Assembly: GCA_023382715.1 (NCBI GenBank) | Contig: JAHDWP010000011.1 | Location: 1-64,000 of the forward strand | Origin: Anaerolineae bacterium | GTDB taxonomy: Bacteria; Chloroflexota; Anaerolineae; Aggregatilineales; Aggregatilineaceae | Direction: 5' to 3' | Length of the DNA: 64,000 bases | Translations under genes and position numbers: made by a program | Part shown: piece by piece, positions 24,704 to 32,891 of the stretch | How positions within the stretch are numbered: the stretch's first letter is position 1 | Layout of the letters: every line of letters starts with the position of its first letter | Notes under the pieces: model-generated | Told to the model about the DNA's origin: nothing | Database searches by the model: none | What the model saw: the letters and a program-made list of their open reading frames with translations, nothing else

Positions 24704-25099
24704 ATGGACCTCTACATGGAGAACATCATTGATCACGGGCAGCACCCCCGCAACTTCGGGGAGCCGCTCGATCCCGCCGACATCGAGTACGAAGACGACA
24801 ACCCCTTCTGCGGCGATCACCTGCACCTGACCCTTCAGCTTGACGAGCAGAATCGCGTCAAGGCTGTCTCCTGGCAGGGCGAAGGCTGCACGATCAGCCA
24901 GGCCTCGGCGTCCATGCTCGGCGAGGAGATCATCGGCAAGACGCTGGACGAGCTGCGCAATCTTGACCGCCAGGACGTGCTCGACCTGCTCGGCATCCCT
25001 CTCAGCCCGACGCGACTGAAGTGCGCTCTGCTGTCGCTCAAAGTGCTCAAGGCGGGCGTCTACGCTCATCTGGGTTGGTCTGTTCAGGAAGATGAATAG
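24704..25099 (+). CDS. sufU: SufU, zinc-dependent sulfurtransferase partner of SufS
   Basis: A 131-residue IscU-fold protein. Three conserved cysteines are in NPFCGD (C34 region), GEGCTIS and LKCALLSLKVLK. The short C-terminus without an HCS motif, and the position directly after sufS, support SufU rather than IscU. SufU takes sulfur from SufS through a zinc-ligand swap. ATG 24704 has GAGGA upstream; an ATG 12 nt later is possible. Confidence 0.93.
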   Translation: MDLYMENIIDHGQHPRNFGEPLDPADIEYEDDNPFCGDHLHLTLQLDEQNRVKAVSWQGEGCTISQASASMLGEEIIGKTLDELRNLDRQDVLDLLGIPLSPTRLKCALLSLKVLKAGVYAHLGWSVQEDE

Positions 25100-25113
25100 C
25101 GCAGGCCCCGCTG

Positions 25114-26463
25114 ATGCCCGCTGCTGAACTGCTCCCTACCGCCGATCTGCGCGCCATCCTGGATCGCGCCAATCTGGAAGCCGGGCAGCGTCACAACGTC
25201 TACGTGGACGTGGAGCACCTGTTGCTCGGCCTGCTGCGCCAGTCCGACTCTTCAGCGTGCGGCCTGCTGCGCGCCGGCGGCGCGGATACGGACGCCCTCT
25301 ACGCGCGCGTCGCCGCGTCGGTCGGCATCGAGCGCGAGACGCCCGTCGCCCTGAAGGGCTACAGCCGGGGGGCCAAAGACGCCCTTGAGCGTGCCGCGCA
25401 CGAGGCAACTCAGCTTGAGCAGCCGGCGCTGGACTCGCGGCACCTGCTGCTGGCGCTGCTGTCCGAGCAGGACGGCGCGGTCGGTGAGGCGCTGGGCAGC
25501 GTGGCGCTGTCGCCGGAAGACGTGCGCGACGATCTGCGCCGGCAGCCGCCAGGTCGCCCGGTCGCGCCGGCCCAGGTCTCCGCCGCGCCCGCAGACGCCA
25601 GGCCGGAGATCGTGGTCATCCCCACCCGGCGCGCCAGGCACCCGCACGCCGGGGCCGCACCGCGCCGCGACCGCCGGCCCTGGCTGATCGGCGGGCTGGC
25701 GCTGCTGATCGCCTACCTGCTTTTCGCCCTGCCCGGCAGCTCGCTGTTCACTTTCATCTTTGTGCTCGTCGGCTGGGTCTTTTCGGTGACGCTGCACGAA
25801 TTCGCCCACGCCGTGGTTGCGTATTGGGGCGGCGATTACACCGTCAAGGACAAGGGCTACCTGTCGTTCAACCCGCTCAAGTACACGCATCCCATGCTGA
25901 GCATCGGCCTGCCGCTGCTCTTCCTGGCGATGGGCGGCATCGGCCTGCCGGGCGGCGCGGTGTACATCGAGCGGCACCGCCTGCGCAGCAAGTGGTGGGG
26001 GGCGGCGGTCTCGGCGGCGGGGCCAGCGGCCAACCTGCTGCTGGCGCTGCTGCTGGCGCTGCCCTTCATCGTCGGGCTGGTGGACACGACGCTGATCGAG
26101 TTCACCCTCTGGCTGGGGCACAGCCCGGAGTCTGGATCGATCTGGGAGAACACGTCGCTGTGGTCGGCAGTCGCCTTCCTGATCATGCTGCAGGTCACGG
26201 CGGTGTGCTTCAACCTGCTGCCGGTGCCGCCGCTGGACGGCTTCGGCGTGATCGAGCCGCTGCTCGACGCGCGCACGCGCTGGCAGCTTCTGCAGATCGG
26301 CTCGTATGGCCTGTTCCTGGTTTTTCTGGCTTTGTGGTTTATCCCGCCCGTCGCCAACGGGTTCTGGGAGATGATCTTCGACCTGACCCGCGCGCTCCAG
26401 ATTCCCGACGAGCTGGTGCGCGAGGGCTTTCGCAGCTTCATGTTCTGGCGCAATCCGCCATAA
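25114..26463 (+). CDS. Clp_N double domain fused to a site-2 (M50) membrane metalloprotease
   Basis: A 449-residue fusion. Residues 1-142 hold two Clp N-terminal repeats (for example VDVEHLLLGLLRQ and LDSRHLLLALLSEQ), normally found in ClpA/ClpC as substrate or adaptor docking sites. A charged linker (about 143-188) leads to an M50 peptidase with five or six membrane segments. Its zinc site is H228EFAH232 and the second motif is NLLPVPPLDG (367-376), with Asp as third ligand. It starts 14 bp after sufU and 27 bp before the Rieske gene, inside the Fe-S operon. It may cleave membrane proteins presented through the Clp_N domain; the substrate is unknown. Confidence 0.9.
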   Translation: MPAAELLPTADLRAILDRANLEAGQRHNVYVDVEHLLLGLLRQSDSSACGLLRAGGADTDALYARVAASVGIERETPVALKGYSRGAKDALERAAHEATQLEQPALDSRHLLLALLSEQDGAVGEALGSVALSPEDVRDDLRRQPPGRPVAPAQVSAAPADARPEIVVIPTRRARHPHAGAAPRRDRRPWLIGGLALLIAYLLFALPGSSLFTFIFVLVGWVFSVTLHEFAHAVVAYWGGDYTVKDKGYLSFNPLKYTHPMLSIGLPLLFLAMGGIGLPGGAVYIERHRLRSKWWGAAVSAAGPAANLLLALLLALPFIVGLVDTTLIEFTLWLGHSPESGSIWENTSLWSAVAFLIMLQVTAVCFNLLPVPPLDGFGVIEPLLDARTRWQLLQIGSYGLFLVFLALWFIPPVANGFWEMIFDLTRALQIPDELVREGFRSFMFWRNPP

Positions 26464-26490
26464 TCCACACTTTCAGAGAGGGGGATCCCA

Positions 26491-26805
26491 GTGCCACGCT
26501 TTATCACTGTCGCCACGACCGCCGAAATTCCGCCCGGCGAGCGCGAAGTCTTCGAGGTCGAGGGCCTCTACATTGGTGTGTTCAACGTGAGCGGCACCTA
26601 CTACGCCATCGAAGATCGCTGCACACACGACGACGGCCCGCTGGCCGAAGGCGATCTGGACGGGTTCACCATCACCTGCCCGCGGCATGGTGCGCAGTTC
26701 GACATCCGCGATGGGCGCGTGCTGGCCATGCCGGCGGTGATCCCGGTGCCCTGGTTCCCCGTGCGCGTGGAGGGGGACGCCATCCAGATCGGTCTGGAAG
26801 ACTGA
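26491..26805 (+). CDS. Rieske-type [2Fe-2S] ferredoxin
   Basis: A 104-residue non-haem Rieske protein (dioxygenase-ferredoxin / NirD type). The cluster ligands are in the motifs CTHDDGPL (C and H) and CPRHGAQF (C and H), spaced about 18 residues apart as expected. The GTG start at 26491 follows a GAGAGGGGGA site. Rieske ferredoxins inside SUF operons are known from Chloroflexota, Thermus and actinobacteria and probably carry electrons for assembly or accept clusters. Its last 57 bp are duplicated at 28618-28674. Confidence 0.93.
   Translation: MPRFITVATTAEIPPGEREVFEVEGLYIGVFNVSGTYYAIEDRCTHDDGPLAEGDLDGFTITCPRHGAQFDIRDGRVLAMPAVIPVPWFPVRVEGDAIQIGLED
26746..26802 (+). repeat. 57-bp direct repeat, left copy (3' end of the Rieske gene)
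   Basis: This stretch is repeated at 28618-28674 with a single mismatch (G at 26765, A at 28637). The two copies flank the glycosyltransferase gene, in the same orientation, 1815 bp apart. Confidence 0.9.
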
Positions 26806-26927
26806 GCAAGGTGGACGCGATGAGCATTGGGCCATCTGCCCCAGCGCGCCCGCGCACAGATCGGTGCCCTGCGCTCGCGGAGGCTGCGCCAGGCTCTGTC
26901 ATCATTCGCGCGCTGGGGAACTAGCCC

Positions 26928-28568
26928 ATGAGACAGACGCGCTTTCTCGTACAGGTCACCCTGCTCCTGCTCCTGGGATTTGCGCTGCGGGTGATCAGCC
27001 TAGGCGACGACAGCCTGTGGTCCGATGAGGCATTCACCGTCTTCTTTGCCGATGCGCCCGCCGCTGAGTTTGTGCCGCTGCTGCTGACCGACGGCGTCCA
27101 TGTCCCGCTGTACTTCTTGCTCATGCGCGCCCTGCCCACCGGCAACGACTTCATGTTGCGCTGGCCGTCGGTCTTGCTGGGAGTGAGCGGCATCACCTTA
27201 CTGATCTGGGTGACACTACGGCTCTATGGCAGCCGGCCGCTGGCACTGTGGGCGGGGCTGTTGCTGGCCTGTAACCCATACCATATCTGGCTCTCGCGGG
27301 TGGCGCGCCCCTATGCCCTGTTCTTTATCACGGCCCTGCTGGCCTCGTACTACTTCCTGGTCCTGCTGCGCGGTGAGCGCTCGGCGGCGCATTGGGCAGG
27401 GCTTGGCCTGAGCAGCGCCGCCTGCTACATGACTCATTTCTTCGCCGCGGCGCTGCCGCTGGCCCAGTACATCGTGCTGGGCTTCGCCCTTCAGAGACCC
27501 TTTGAGAAGCTGTCTCCCCCCACCCCAAACCCCTCCCCCGCAAGGAGGGAGGGGCTTAGCGGACGCGCTTTTCTCCCTTCCCCCCTCGTGGGGGAAGGGC
27601 CAGGGATGGGGGGCAAAGGCGGGCGCACGACTTCTCAGGGCAATCGCCGGCTGTTGCGCCAGTGGCTGCTGGTACAGGTCGTCGCCCTGGCTCCGCTGGC
27701 GTGGTGGGTCTATCGCCTTGTCACCCAGGAAGTTGTCTCATTCGGTATCGCGTGGATTCCCCGCCCCGCCCTTGCCGACCTGCCGGCCACGCTGGCGAAC
27801 ATGGGCGTTGGCCCAGATGGCTTCGCTCTCCTGCTGCTGCCCGCGCTGCTTGCTCTGGCCGTCGGGCTGACGGCTGGCACTTACCGGGCGTGGAGCGCCT
27901 GGCGCGCCGTCCCCACAGACCTGTACTGGTTCTGGCTCGTCACCCTTGCCTTGCTGCCCATCTTCCTGCTGTCACAGGCTCGCCCGTTCTACGTCGACCG
28001 CTACTTCATGGTCTTCCTGCCGGGGCTGCTCCTGCTGACCCTGCGCGGCTGGAGCGCCCTGGCCAGGGGGGGGCTAGGTTCACTGAAGCTCCTCAGTCCT
28101 GTGACATGGCTGGCCGGGCGCTCGTGGGCCGGTGTCCTGGCCGCGATTGTGGTCATCAGCGGAACGGTGCAAGTGTCGTGGAGCCTTGCGAACGAGTCTA
28201 ACGAGCGCCAGTCCTGGCACGATGCCAGCGCGTTCGTGGCCGATGAATACCAGCCCGGAGATGGCTTCGTCATGGAACCGGCCCTGTCGCTGCTGCCTTT
28301 CTTGCGCTACTGGCAGGACGAGGCACTGTTGCGTGCCAACCTGGTTCTGCCTCAGAACGTTCTCGCCGCCCCGCACGACCGGCTCTGGGCCATCGTAACC
28401 AGCCCCGAGGTCAATATACACCGCGAGCAAGCTCTGGGACCCTTCGATCCCTTTGCGCCGGGCGACTCGGCTCTTTCGCGCTGGCTGGCCGGGCAGCGCG
28501 ATCACGTGGCGGCGCAGCACGAAGTAAACGGCGTAGCAGTATTGCTGATCGTACAGGGCACAGACTGA
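26928..28568 (+). CDS. GT39-like membrane glycosyltransferase with an in-frame repeat insertion
   Basis: A 546-residue polytopic protein of the dolichyl-phosphate-mannose-mannosyltransferase / ArnT-like (GT-C) type. The first loop has the LGDDSLWSDEAFTVFFAD acidic motif and is followed by about ten membrane segments, with HIWLSRVARPYALFFITALLA and FLLSQARPFYVDRYFMVFLPGL as further family features. Residues about 196-237 (from PPTPNPSPARREGL to GKGGRTTSQG) are encoded by a copy of dispersed repeat A and look unlike the rest of the protein. They fall in a loop between membrane helices, so the protein may tolerate them. The gene is flanked by 57-bp direct repeats and interrupts the SUF/Rieske neighbourhood, which suggests a later insertion. 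Confidence 0.85.
   Translation: MRQTRFLVQVTLLLLLGFALRVISLGDDSLWSDEAFTVFFADAPAAEFVPLLLTDGVHVPLYFLLMRALPTGNDFMLRWPSVLLGVSGITLLIWVTLRLYGSRPLALWAGLLLACNPYHIWLSRVARPYALFFITALLASYYFLVLLRGERSAAHWAGLGLSSAACYMTHFFAAALPLAQYIVLGFALQRPFEKLSPPTPNPSPARREGLSGRAFLPSPLVGEGPGMGGKGGRTTSQGNRRLLRQWLLVQVVALAPLAWWVYRLVTQEVVSFGIAWIPRPALADLPATLANMGVGPDGFALLLLPALLALAVGLTAGTYRAWSAWRAVPTDLYWFWLVTLALLPIFLLSQARPFYVDRYFMVFLPGLLLLTLRGWSALARGGLGSLKLLSPVTWLAGRSWAGVLAAIVVISGTVQVSWSLANESNERQSWHDASAFVADEYQPGDGFVMEPALSLLPFLRYWQDEALLRANLVLPQNVLAAPHDRLWAIVTSPEVNIHREQALGPFDPFAPGDSALSRWLAGQRDHVAAQHEVNGVAVLLIVQGTD
27515..27637. repeat. dispersed GC-rich repeat, family A, copy 2 (inside a CDS)
   Basis: This copy matches 40050-40188 closely over about 120 bp: the shared blocks GGAGGGAGGGGCTTA, CTTCTCCCTTCCCCCCTCGT, GGGATGGGGGGCAAAGGC and CGCACGACTTCTC occur in the same order. 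It is read in frame by the glycosyltransferase gene. Confidence 0.85.
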
Positions 28569-28617
28569 CACGCTGGCTTTGTCGCCTGTCAGCAATTGGC
28601 CATCTTCAGGATCGTCC

Positions 28618-28674
28618 GTGCCCTGGTTCCCCGTGCACGTGGAGGGGGACGCCATCCAGATCGGTCTGGAAGAC
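28618..28674 (+). pseudogene. duplicated Rieske gene 3' fragment (right copy of 57-bp repeat)
   Basis: It encodes the terminal VPWFPVHVEGDAIQIGLED of the Rieske ferredoxin, one residue different (H for R), with no cluster ligands and no start. Beyond it, sequence similarity to the region after the Rieske gene fades but an ATGAGCAT block recurs at similar spacing (26820 and 28693). It is a non-functional duplicate end. Confidence 0.8.
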
Positions 28675-28763
28675 CAGTGCACCAGAGCAGAAATGAGCAT
28701 ACGGTCTGGCCTGGCCCAGCTCCCCATCCCCGGCCCTGGACATTCCGGCAGACTGACTCCGCC

Positions 28764-29684
28764 TCAATCGCGCGGGGAGCCGTCTACCTCGGCGGCCAGG
28801 CGATCAAGCTCCTCGGCGCTCAGGAAGCCGTCCGCCGCGCCGGTCACGCCGATCTTGTACGAGGCGAAGACCAGCGCCCGCCGGATAGCCCGGTACGGGT
28901 CGTTGGTCGCGCGATAGACGTGCACGAAGCTGGAGAACAGCGCATCCCCCGCGCCGATCGTGCTGACGACCGGGCGCGTGTACACGGCGGGCACACGCTC
29001 CAGAAAGCCATCGGCGCGCACGGCCAGCAGCGCTCCCTGCGTCCCGCGACCGATTACGACAATGGGGGCGTCGTAGCGATCCCACAGCGTGCGCACCCAG
29101 TCTTCCGGCGCGCAGGGCAGCTTCTCGTCGCTCATGAAGAGCACCGACGCAGCGCGCATCCAGTCGGCGTTGTAGGCGTCGTCCGGGTCGCTGATGGTGT
29201 GCACGTCGGTGGCGATGGGCACGCCGCGCGCCTGCATCGCGGCGAGCATGGGCCGCGCGAAGTTGATGTTGCCCAGCACGGCCAGCGTCACGTCGCGCGC
29301 CGCCGCCTCGAACAGCGCCTCCGGATAGGCCCGCTCCTGCAAATCTTTCAGGTCCACGTAGATCATGCGCTGCCCATCGGCGTCGTACAGGATCGCTGAG
29401 CGGGCTGTGCGCTCGATTTCCTGCACGACGAAGGCATTGGATAGGCCATCAGCGCGAAGCTGCCCCAACACCAGCGCCGCCCCCAGGTCGCGCCCGATGA
29501 TGGACAGGAAGCGCACCGGGCTGCCCAGCGCTGTCAGCGCCTTGGCCACGTTGTAGCCCACGCCGGACACGCTCGCGTCCACGTCGAAGAACGGGTAGCG
29601 CACTGGTGTATAGGTGATGGGGAAGCCCTCCACACGCACCGTCGTCTCGATATTGGTCAGCCCGGCGACCAGCACCGCGCCCAT
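28764..29684 (-). CDS. PfkB-family carbohydrate kinase
   Basis: A 306-residue ribokinase/PfkB-type sugar kinase. Motif 1 is VSGVGYNVAKALTALG near residue 38 (substrate-side GG/GVGxN), and the catalytic motif 2 is VVSTIGAGDALFSSF with the GAGD anion hole and catalytic Asp. The ATG at 29684 has a strong AGGAGGAGG site. It is followed upstream by the baeRF gene (76 bp) on the same strand. The sugar cannot be assigned; nucleoside or ribose-like substrates are possible. Confidence 0.88.
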   Translation of the reverse strand: MGAVLVAGLTNIETTVRVEGFPITYTPVRYPFFDVDASVSGVGYNVAKALTALGSPVRFLSIIGRDLGAALVLGQLRADGLSNAFVVQEIERTARSAILYDADGQRMIYVDLKDLQERAYPEALFEAAARDVTLAVLGNINFARPMLAAMQARGVPIATDVHTISDPDDAYNADWMRAASVLFMSDEKLPCAPEDWVRTLWDRYDAPIVVIGRGTQGALLAVRADGFLERVPAVYTRPVVSTIGAGDALFSSFVHVYRATNDPYRAIRRALVFASYKIGVTGAADGFLSAEELDRLAAEVDGSPRD

Positions 29685-29760
29685 TGCCAGTCCTCCTCCT
29701 CCAGCAAAATGGGCCAGGATACTCCCCTGGCCCACCCACTACGCTCCTCTGCCACGCGGA

Positions 29761-30906
29761 TCAATAGCGGAAGATGGCCGCCACCAGGTCACCGCCGGGC
29801 ATCTGCGCCGGATCAACCACGTAGACGGTGCCGCCGTTGGCAACCGTCCGGGCCGACGCCAGGTCAAGCAGATCATGATCGCCGGGCTGCTCCGACGGAT
29901 GGACGTGCACTTTCTGGCTGTGCGCGCGGTAAACACCCCACTTCTGCACGCCGCGCGGAACGAACAGCGTCGCAATGCGCCCCTCGTGCGCCGCCCGGAC
30001 AACATCTATGAGCGTATGCGACGCGCGCGGATCGTCGCGCCCATCCAGCTCGTAGTACAGGGCGATCTGCTCGCTCTGGGCTTTGGCGAAGAAGGGCATA
30101 ACCACCGCCCAGGCGCGCTGGTGCAGCTCCCTGGCATTCAGCGCGTCCTGATTGCCCGTCACGCCCTGCGCGACCAGGTGCGGATAGGTGTTCGCCTCCC
30201 GGTAAATTGGCAGCAGGTAGTCCACGCCGGCCAATACCAGGGGCAAATGCTTGTCAGCAATCAGGTCGCGCAATCCGCGATCCACCGCCTGGAAATAGCG
30301 CAGCAGGTCGGGTTTGGCGGTTACTTCCGGGCCTCCGTGTCCGTGGAAGGTCGCCACGCCCGTGCTGCTCGCCGCGCGCGCGCGCACCTGGCGCTCTGGC
30401 TGATCGTATTGCAGCGCCTCGGCCATGCTGGTCGGGACGCCGGGCAGCTCGATCTCCGTCACGCTGTCGCGCGTGCCCCCCAACAGGCGCACCTGGTCCT
30501 GGCTGAGCGCGAGCACCAGGAAGCGCCCATCGCCGTTGAGCAGGGGCAGCAGCGGCCTGACGTGGAAGCGGCGTTTGGCCGTCACTCTCTCCTCAAACGA
30601 GAGAGGCAGGCGATAGTAGCTGAAGTGATCGGGAGCGACAAAGACGGCCAGCCCATCGCTCTGCTGTCGCCACAGTTCCGCGTCGTCGAGCATCGCCGCC
30701 GCCGACGCCAGCAGGCGCTCGGCATCTGGCACGCGCACTTGCAACCTGGCCAACCGCTCCTCGGCCTGGCGAAGTAGGTTTCTGAACCGGATCGTGTTCT
30801 GCTGCACCTCCGTCCCTGCTCGTACTGTGGGCATGTAAAGTGAGACGCACCATTCCCCTTCCACATCGATCAGGTTAATCAGATCACTTCGGGTCAACGA
30901 GTCCAT
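29761..30906 (-). CDS. baeRF-family (archaeo-eukaryotic release-factor-like) protein
   Basis: A 381-residue protein that resembles the bacterial archaeo-eukaryotic release factor families (eRF1-like and Vms1-like VLRF1 fold). Features are SLYMPTVRAG near the N-terminus, the central RFLVLALSQDQVRLL, the basic/aromatic loop TGVATFHGHGGPEV in place of a GGQ-type loop, RYFQAVDRGLRDLIADKHLPLVLAGV and the C-terminal Rossmann-like VRAAHEGRIATLFVPR. Members are thought to act on stalled ribosomes or peptidyl-tRNA. There is no GGQ sequence. ATG 30906 has AAGGAG upstream. Evidence rests on overall pattern. Confidence 0.75.
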   Translation of the reverse strand: MDSLTRSDLINLIDVEGEWCVSLYMPTVRAGTEVQQNTIRFRNLLRQAEERLARLQVRVPDAERLLASAAAMLDDAELWRQQSDGLAVFVAPDHFSYYRLPLSFEERVTAKRRFHVRPLLPLLNGDGRFLVLALSQDQVRLLGGTRDSVTEIELPGVPTSMAEALQYDQPERQVRARAASSTGVATFHGHGGPEVTAKPDLLRYFQAVDRGLRDLIADKHLPLVLAGVDYLLPIYREANTYPHLVAQGVTGNQDALNARELHQRAWAVVMPFFAKAQSEQIALYYELDGRDDPRASHTLIDVVRAAHEGRIATLFVPRGVQKWGVYRAHSQKVHVHPSEQPGDHDLLDLASARTVANGGTVYVVDPAQMPGGDLVAAIFRY

Positions 30907-31040
30907 AGACCGGCTCCTTTCCTTAATCTAAAGGATAGTGGAGTTTATTGGGCAACGCCAACGTCGCAGGAAATGCCGCGCCTGGGGCAACCCAGCACCC
31001 CAGGCGCGCTGAAGAATCGCCGCAGAAGGGCAGGGGCCGG

Positions 31041-31778
31041 TCAGAGAGTCTGCACGAGAGTGCGGACGCTCAGGAAGATGATGAGCAGCCCCACCGCCGC
31101 CATGAGCTTGCGCGGAGACAGGCGGCGGCAAACCACAGCGGCCAGCGGTGCCGCGGCCACGCCGCCGGCGATCAACCCTACGATGATGCTCAGGTTGGTC
31201 AGGCGGATCGTCAGTAGAAAGATCGCCGACTCCGCGAAGGTGACGAAGAACTCGGCCAGGTTCACCGAGCCAATGGAGATGCGCGGATTGTGACCGTTCG
31301 CCACCAGCGTCGTGGTCACGATCGGCCCCCATCCGCCGCCGCCAATCGCGTCGAAGAAGCCACCGAGGACGCCCAGCGGAACCACGCGCTGCAGCGGGCT
31401 GGCTGGCCCCGGCTTGCGTAACGCCTTCCAGAGAATGCGCAGGCCCATGAGCATCAGATAGACTGAGACGAACGGCTTGATCTTGTCGCCGGGAAGCTCG
31501 CTCAGCGTGTATGCTCCCAGTATGCCGCCGATCACGCCGGGGATCACCAGGCGGCGGAATAACGCGCGATCCACATTGCCGAACTTGAGATGGGACAGGC
31601 CCGACACCAATGTGGTGAAGACTTCGGCCATGTGCACGCTGGCGCTGGCCGCCGCCGGCCCTATCCCCGTGCTCAGCAGAAACGTGGTCGAACTGACGCC
31701 GTAGGCCATGCCCAGCGCCCCGTCAATGAGCTGGGCGGCAAAACCTACCAGCAGGTAGAGCAGGAAGTCTTCCGGCAT
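31041..31778 (-). CDS. TauE/SafE-family sulfite exporter / membrane transporter
   Basis: A 245-residue polytopic protein with about eight hydrophobic segments of TauE/SafE type: AAQLIDGALGMAYGVSSTTFLLSTG near the N-terminus, AEVFTTLVSGLSHLKFGNVD, VIPGVIGGILGAYTLSELPG, GVLGGFFDAIGGGGWGPIVT and the C-terminal GLIAGGVAAAPLAAVVCRRL. The family exports sulfite, sulfoacetate or related anions. It has GAGAGAGG upstream of its ATG. It lies divergently from the HhH gene across a 216-bp gap. Confidence 0.9.
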   Translation of the reverse strand: MPEDFLLYLLVGFAAQLIDGALGMAYGVSSTTFLLSTGIGPAAASASVHMAEVFTTLVSGLSHLKFGNVDRALFRRLVIPGVIGGILGAYTLSELPGDKIKPFVSVYLMLMGLRILWKALRKPGPASPLQRVVPLGVLGGFFDAIGGGGWGPIVTTTLVANGHNPRISIGSVNLAEFFVTFAESAIFLLTIRLTNLSIIVGLIAGGVAAAPLAAVVCRRLSPRKLMAAVGLLIIFLSVRTLVQTL

Positions 31779-31898
31779 GAAGACCTCTCTCGCCGGTCCC
31801 GGCAGCGGGCACCAGGCGCGTCTTTTCCTGACATGGATATAACCCGCAGGATTGTAACAGATTCTATTAGCCCGTCAAAATCGAGCGCGCCGCCCCTT

Positions 31899-31928
31899 TT
31901 GTCCTTTCACCCACTTCTGTGGCACAAT
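31899..31928 (+). promoter_or_regulatory. possible promoter of the HhH gene
   Basis: TTGTCC (31899-31904) and CACAAT (31923-31928) at 18-bp spacing, 66 nt before the GTG start. Weak match. Confidence 0.35.
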
Positions 31929-31994
31929 AAGACAAACGTCAAGCCGCGCAGTCTGTGAGTCCCGTCCGCACGTGTACAGAACGGAAGGGTTGCC

Positions 31995-32663
31995 GTGCCT
32001 GCACAAGAGAAACTCACCCCAAATGAACAGCACCTCGCTTATTTGACCGGACTGGGTATCGCCATCACCATCGTAGCTTTATTGCTCATCGGTCTTGGCA
32101 CCATAGATAACGCCGACATCACCACCAGCCTGTTGATCGTCGGTCTCGCTCTGATCGCCCTCGGTGTCGGCGGCTGGCTGATTATGGTACGTCCCTGGGA
32201 GCGCTTCGACGACCTGACGACGCCACACTACACCGGGCACGATGATCATGCGCCCGCCGCCGGCGCGATGGCTGAGCCAGAGCCTGCTCCCGCTGAAGAG
32301 GCCGCGCCCGTCGCCGAAGCGGTGGCCGAGCCAGAACCTGCCCCCGCCGAAGCAAAAGCTGCGCCCGCCGAGAAAACTGCCGCCAAGTCGAAGGCGGTTC
32401 CTGCCGGAAAAGCCGCCCCGGATGACCTGAAGCTGATCGAGGGCATCGGTCCCAAGTCCGCCGCCGCCCTCAACGAGGCCGGGATCACCACCTTCGTCCA
32501 GGTCGCGACCTTGACTGGCGAACAGCTTGAACAGATCGTCAAGGAGCGCGGCGTTCGGCTGGTGGGCAGCGCCATCAACTGGCCGCAGCAGGCTGCGCTG
32601 GCCGCCGCCGGCGATTTCGAAGCGCTTGCGGAGTTGCAGGCGAAGCTCAAGGGTGGCGTTTAG
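31995..32663 (+). CDS. membrane-anchored helix-hairpin-helix protein with Ala/Pro/Glu-rich linker
   Basis: A 222-residue protein. Two hydrophobic segments (about 17-37 and 43-65) precede a low-complexity linker of PAEEAAPVAEAVAEPEP type (about 85-140). The C-terminal 75 residues form a helix-hairpin-helix domain, with LKLIEGIGPKSAAALNEAGI as the clear HhH motif, TLTGEQLEQIVKERG and WPQQAALAAAGDF. It resembles the DUF4332/predicted flap endonuclease-like HhH module that binds DNA or proteins. Start is GTG 31995. Function unknown; membrane anchoring of DNA is a speculation. Confidence 0.82.
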   Translation: MPAQEKLTPNEQHLAYLTGLGIAITIVALLLIGLGTIDNADITTSLLIVGLALIALGVGGWLIMVRPWERFDDLTTPHYTGHDDHAPAAGAMAEPEPAPAEEAAPVAEAVAEPEPAPAEAKAAPAEKTAAKSKAVPAGKAAPDDLKLIEGIGPKSAAALNEAGITTFVQVATLTGEQLEQIVKERGVRLVGSAINWPQQAALAAAGDFEALAELQAKLKGGV

Positions 32664-32710
32664 CCAGGCGCAGAAGCGGTCTCGCGGGGTGTTCTTGTTG
32701 CTGGGCCAAG

Positions 32711-32808
32711 CGATCATCGCTGAGGCGCAGAGAGCACAGAGAAAAGACGGCATGGAGAAGATGTCAGTGCTTCTCCGCGCCCTCTCTGCGGTTCAGAGAA
32801 TCGCGCCC
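32711..32808. repeat. imperfect palindromic repeat, family C, copy 1 (inverse orientation)
   Basis: A roughly 100-bp element of the form GCAGAGACGCAGAG...CTCTCTGCGTCTCTGCGG. This copy runs opposite to the others. Further copies are at 34788, 36262, 43321 and 50410. It is intergenic and without a gene. Confidence 0.75.
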
Positions 32809-32827
32809 CCGGTCTGGCTGATCCCCT

Positions 32828-32858
32828 AAAAAGCGGCACGGGCGCCTGCCTGTGCCGC
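32828..32858 (-). terminator. terminator of the 593-residue glycosyltransferase gene
   Basis: On the minus strand, GCGGCAC pairs with GTGCCGC (32833-32839 with 32852-32858), followed by TTTTTA. Placed 34 bp beyond the stop at 32892. Confidence 0.75.
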
Positions 32859-32891
32859 CGGGTTGTCTTCCGGTCACGGCAGATCGCGCCG

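Noticed and set aside
26746-28674. 57-bp flanking repeat as a transposon target duplication
   Set aside because: It is far longer than any known target duplication and no transposase or inverted ends were found.
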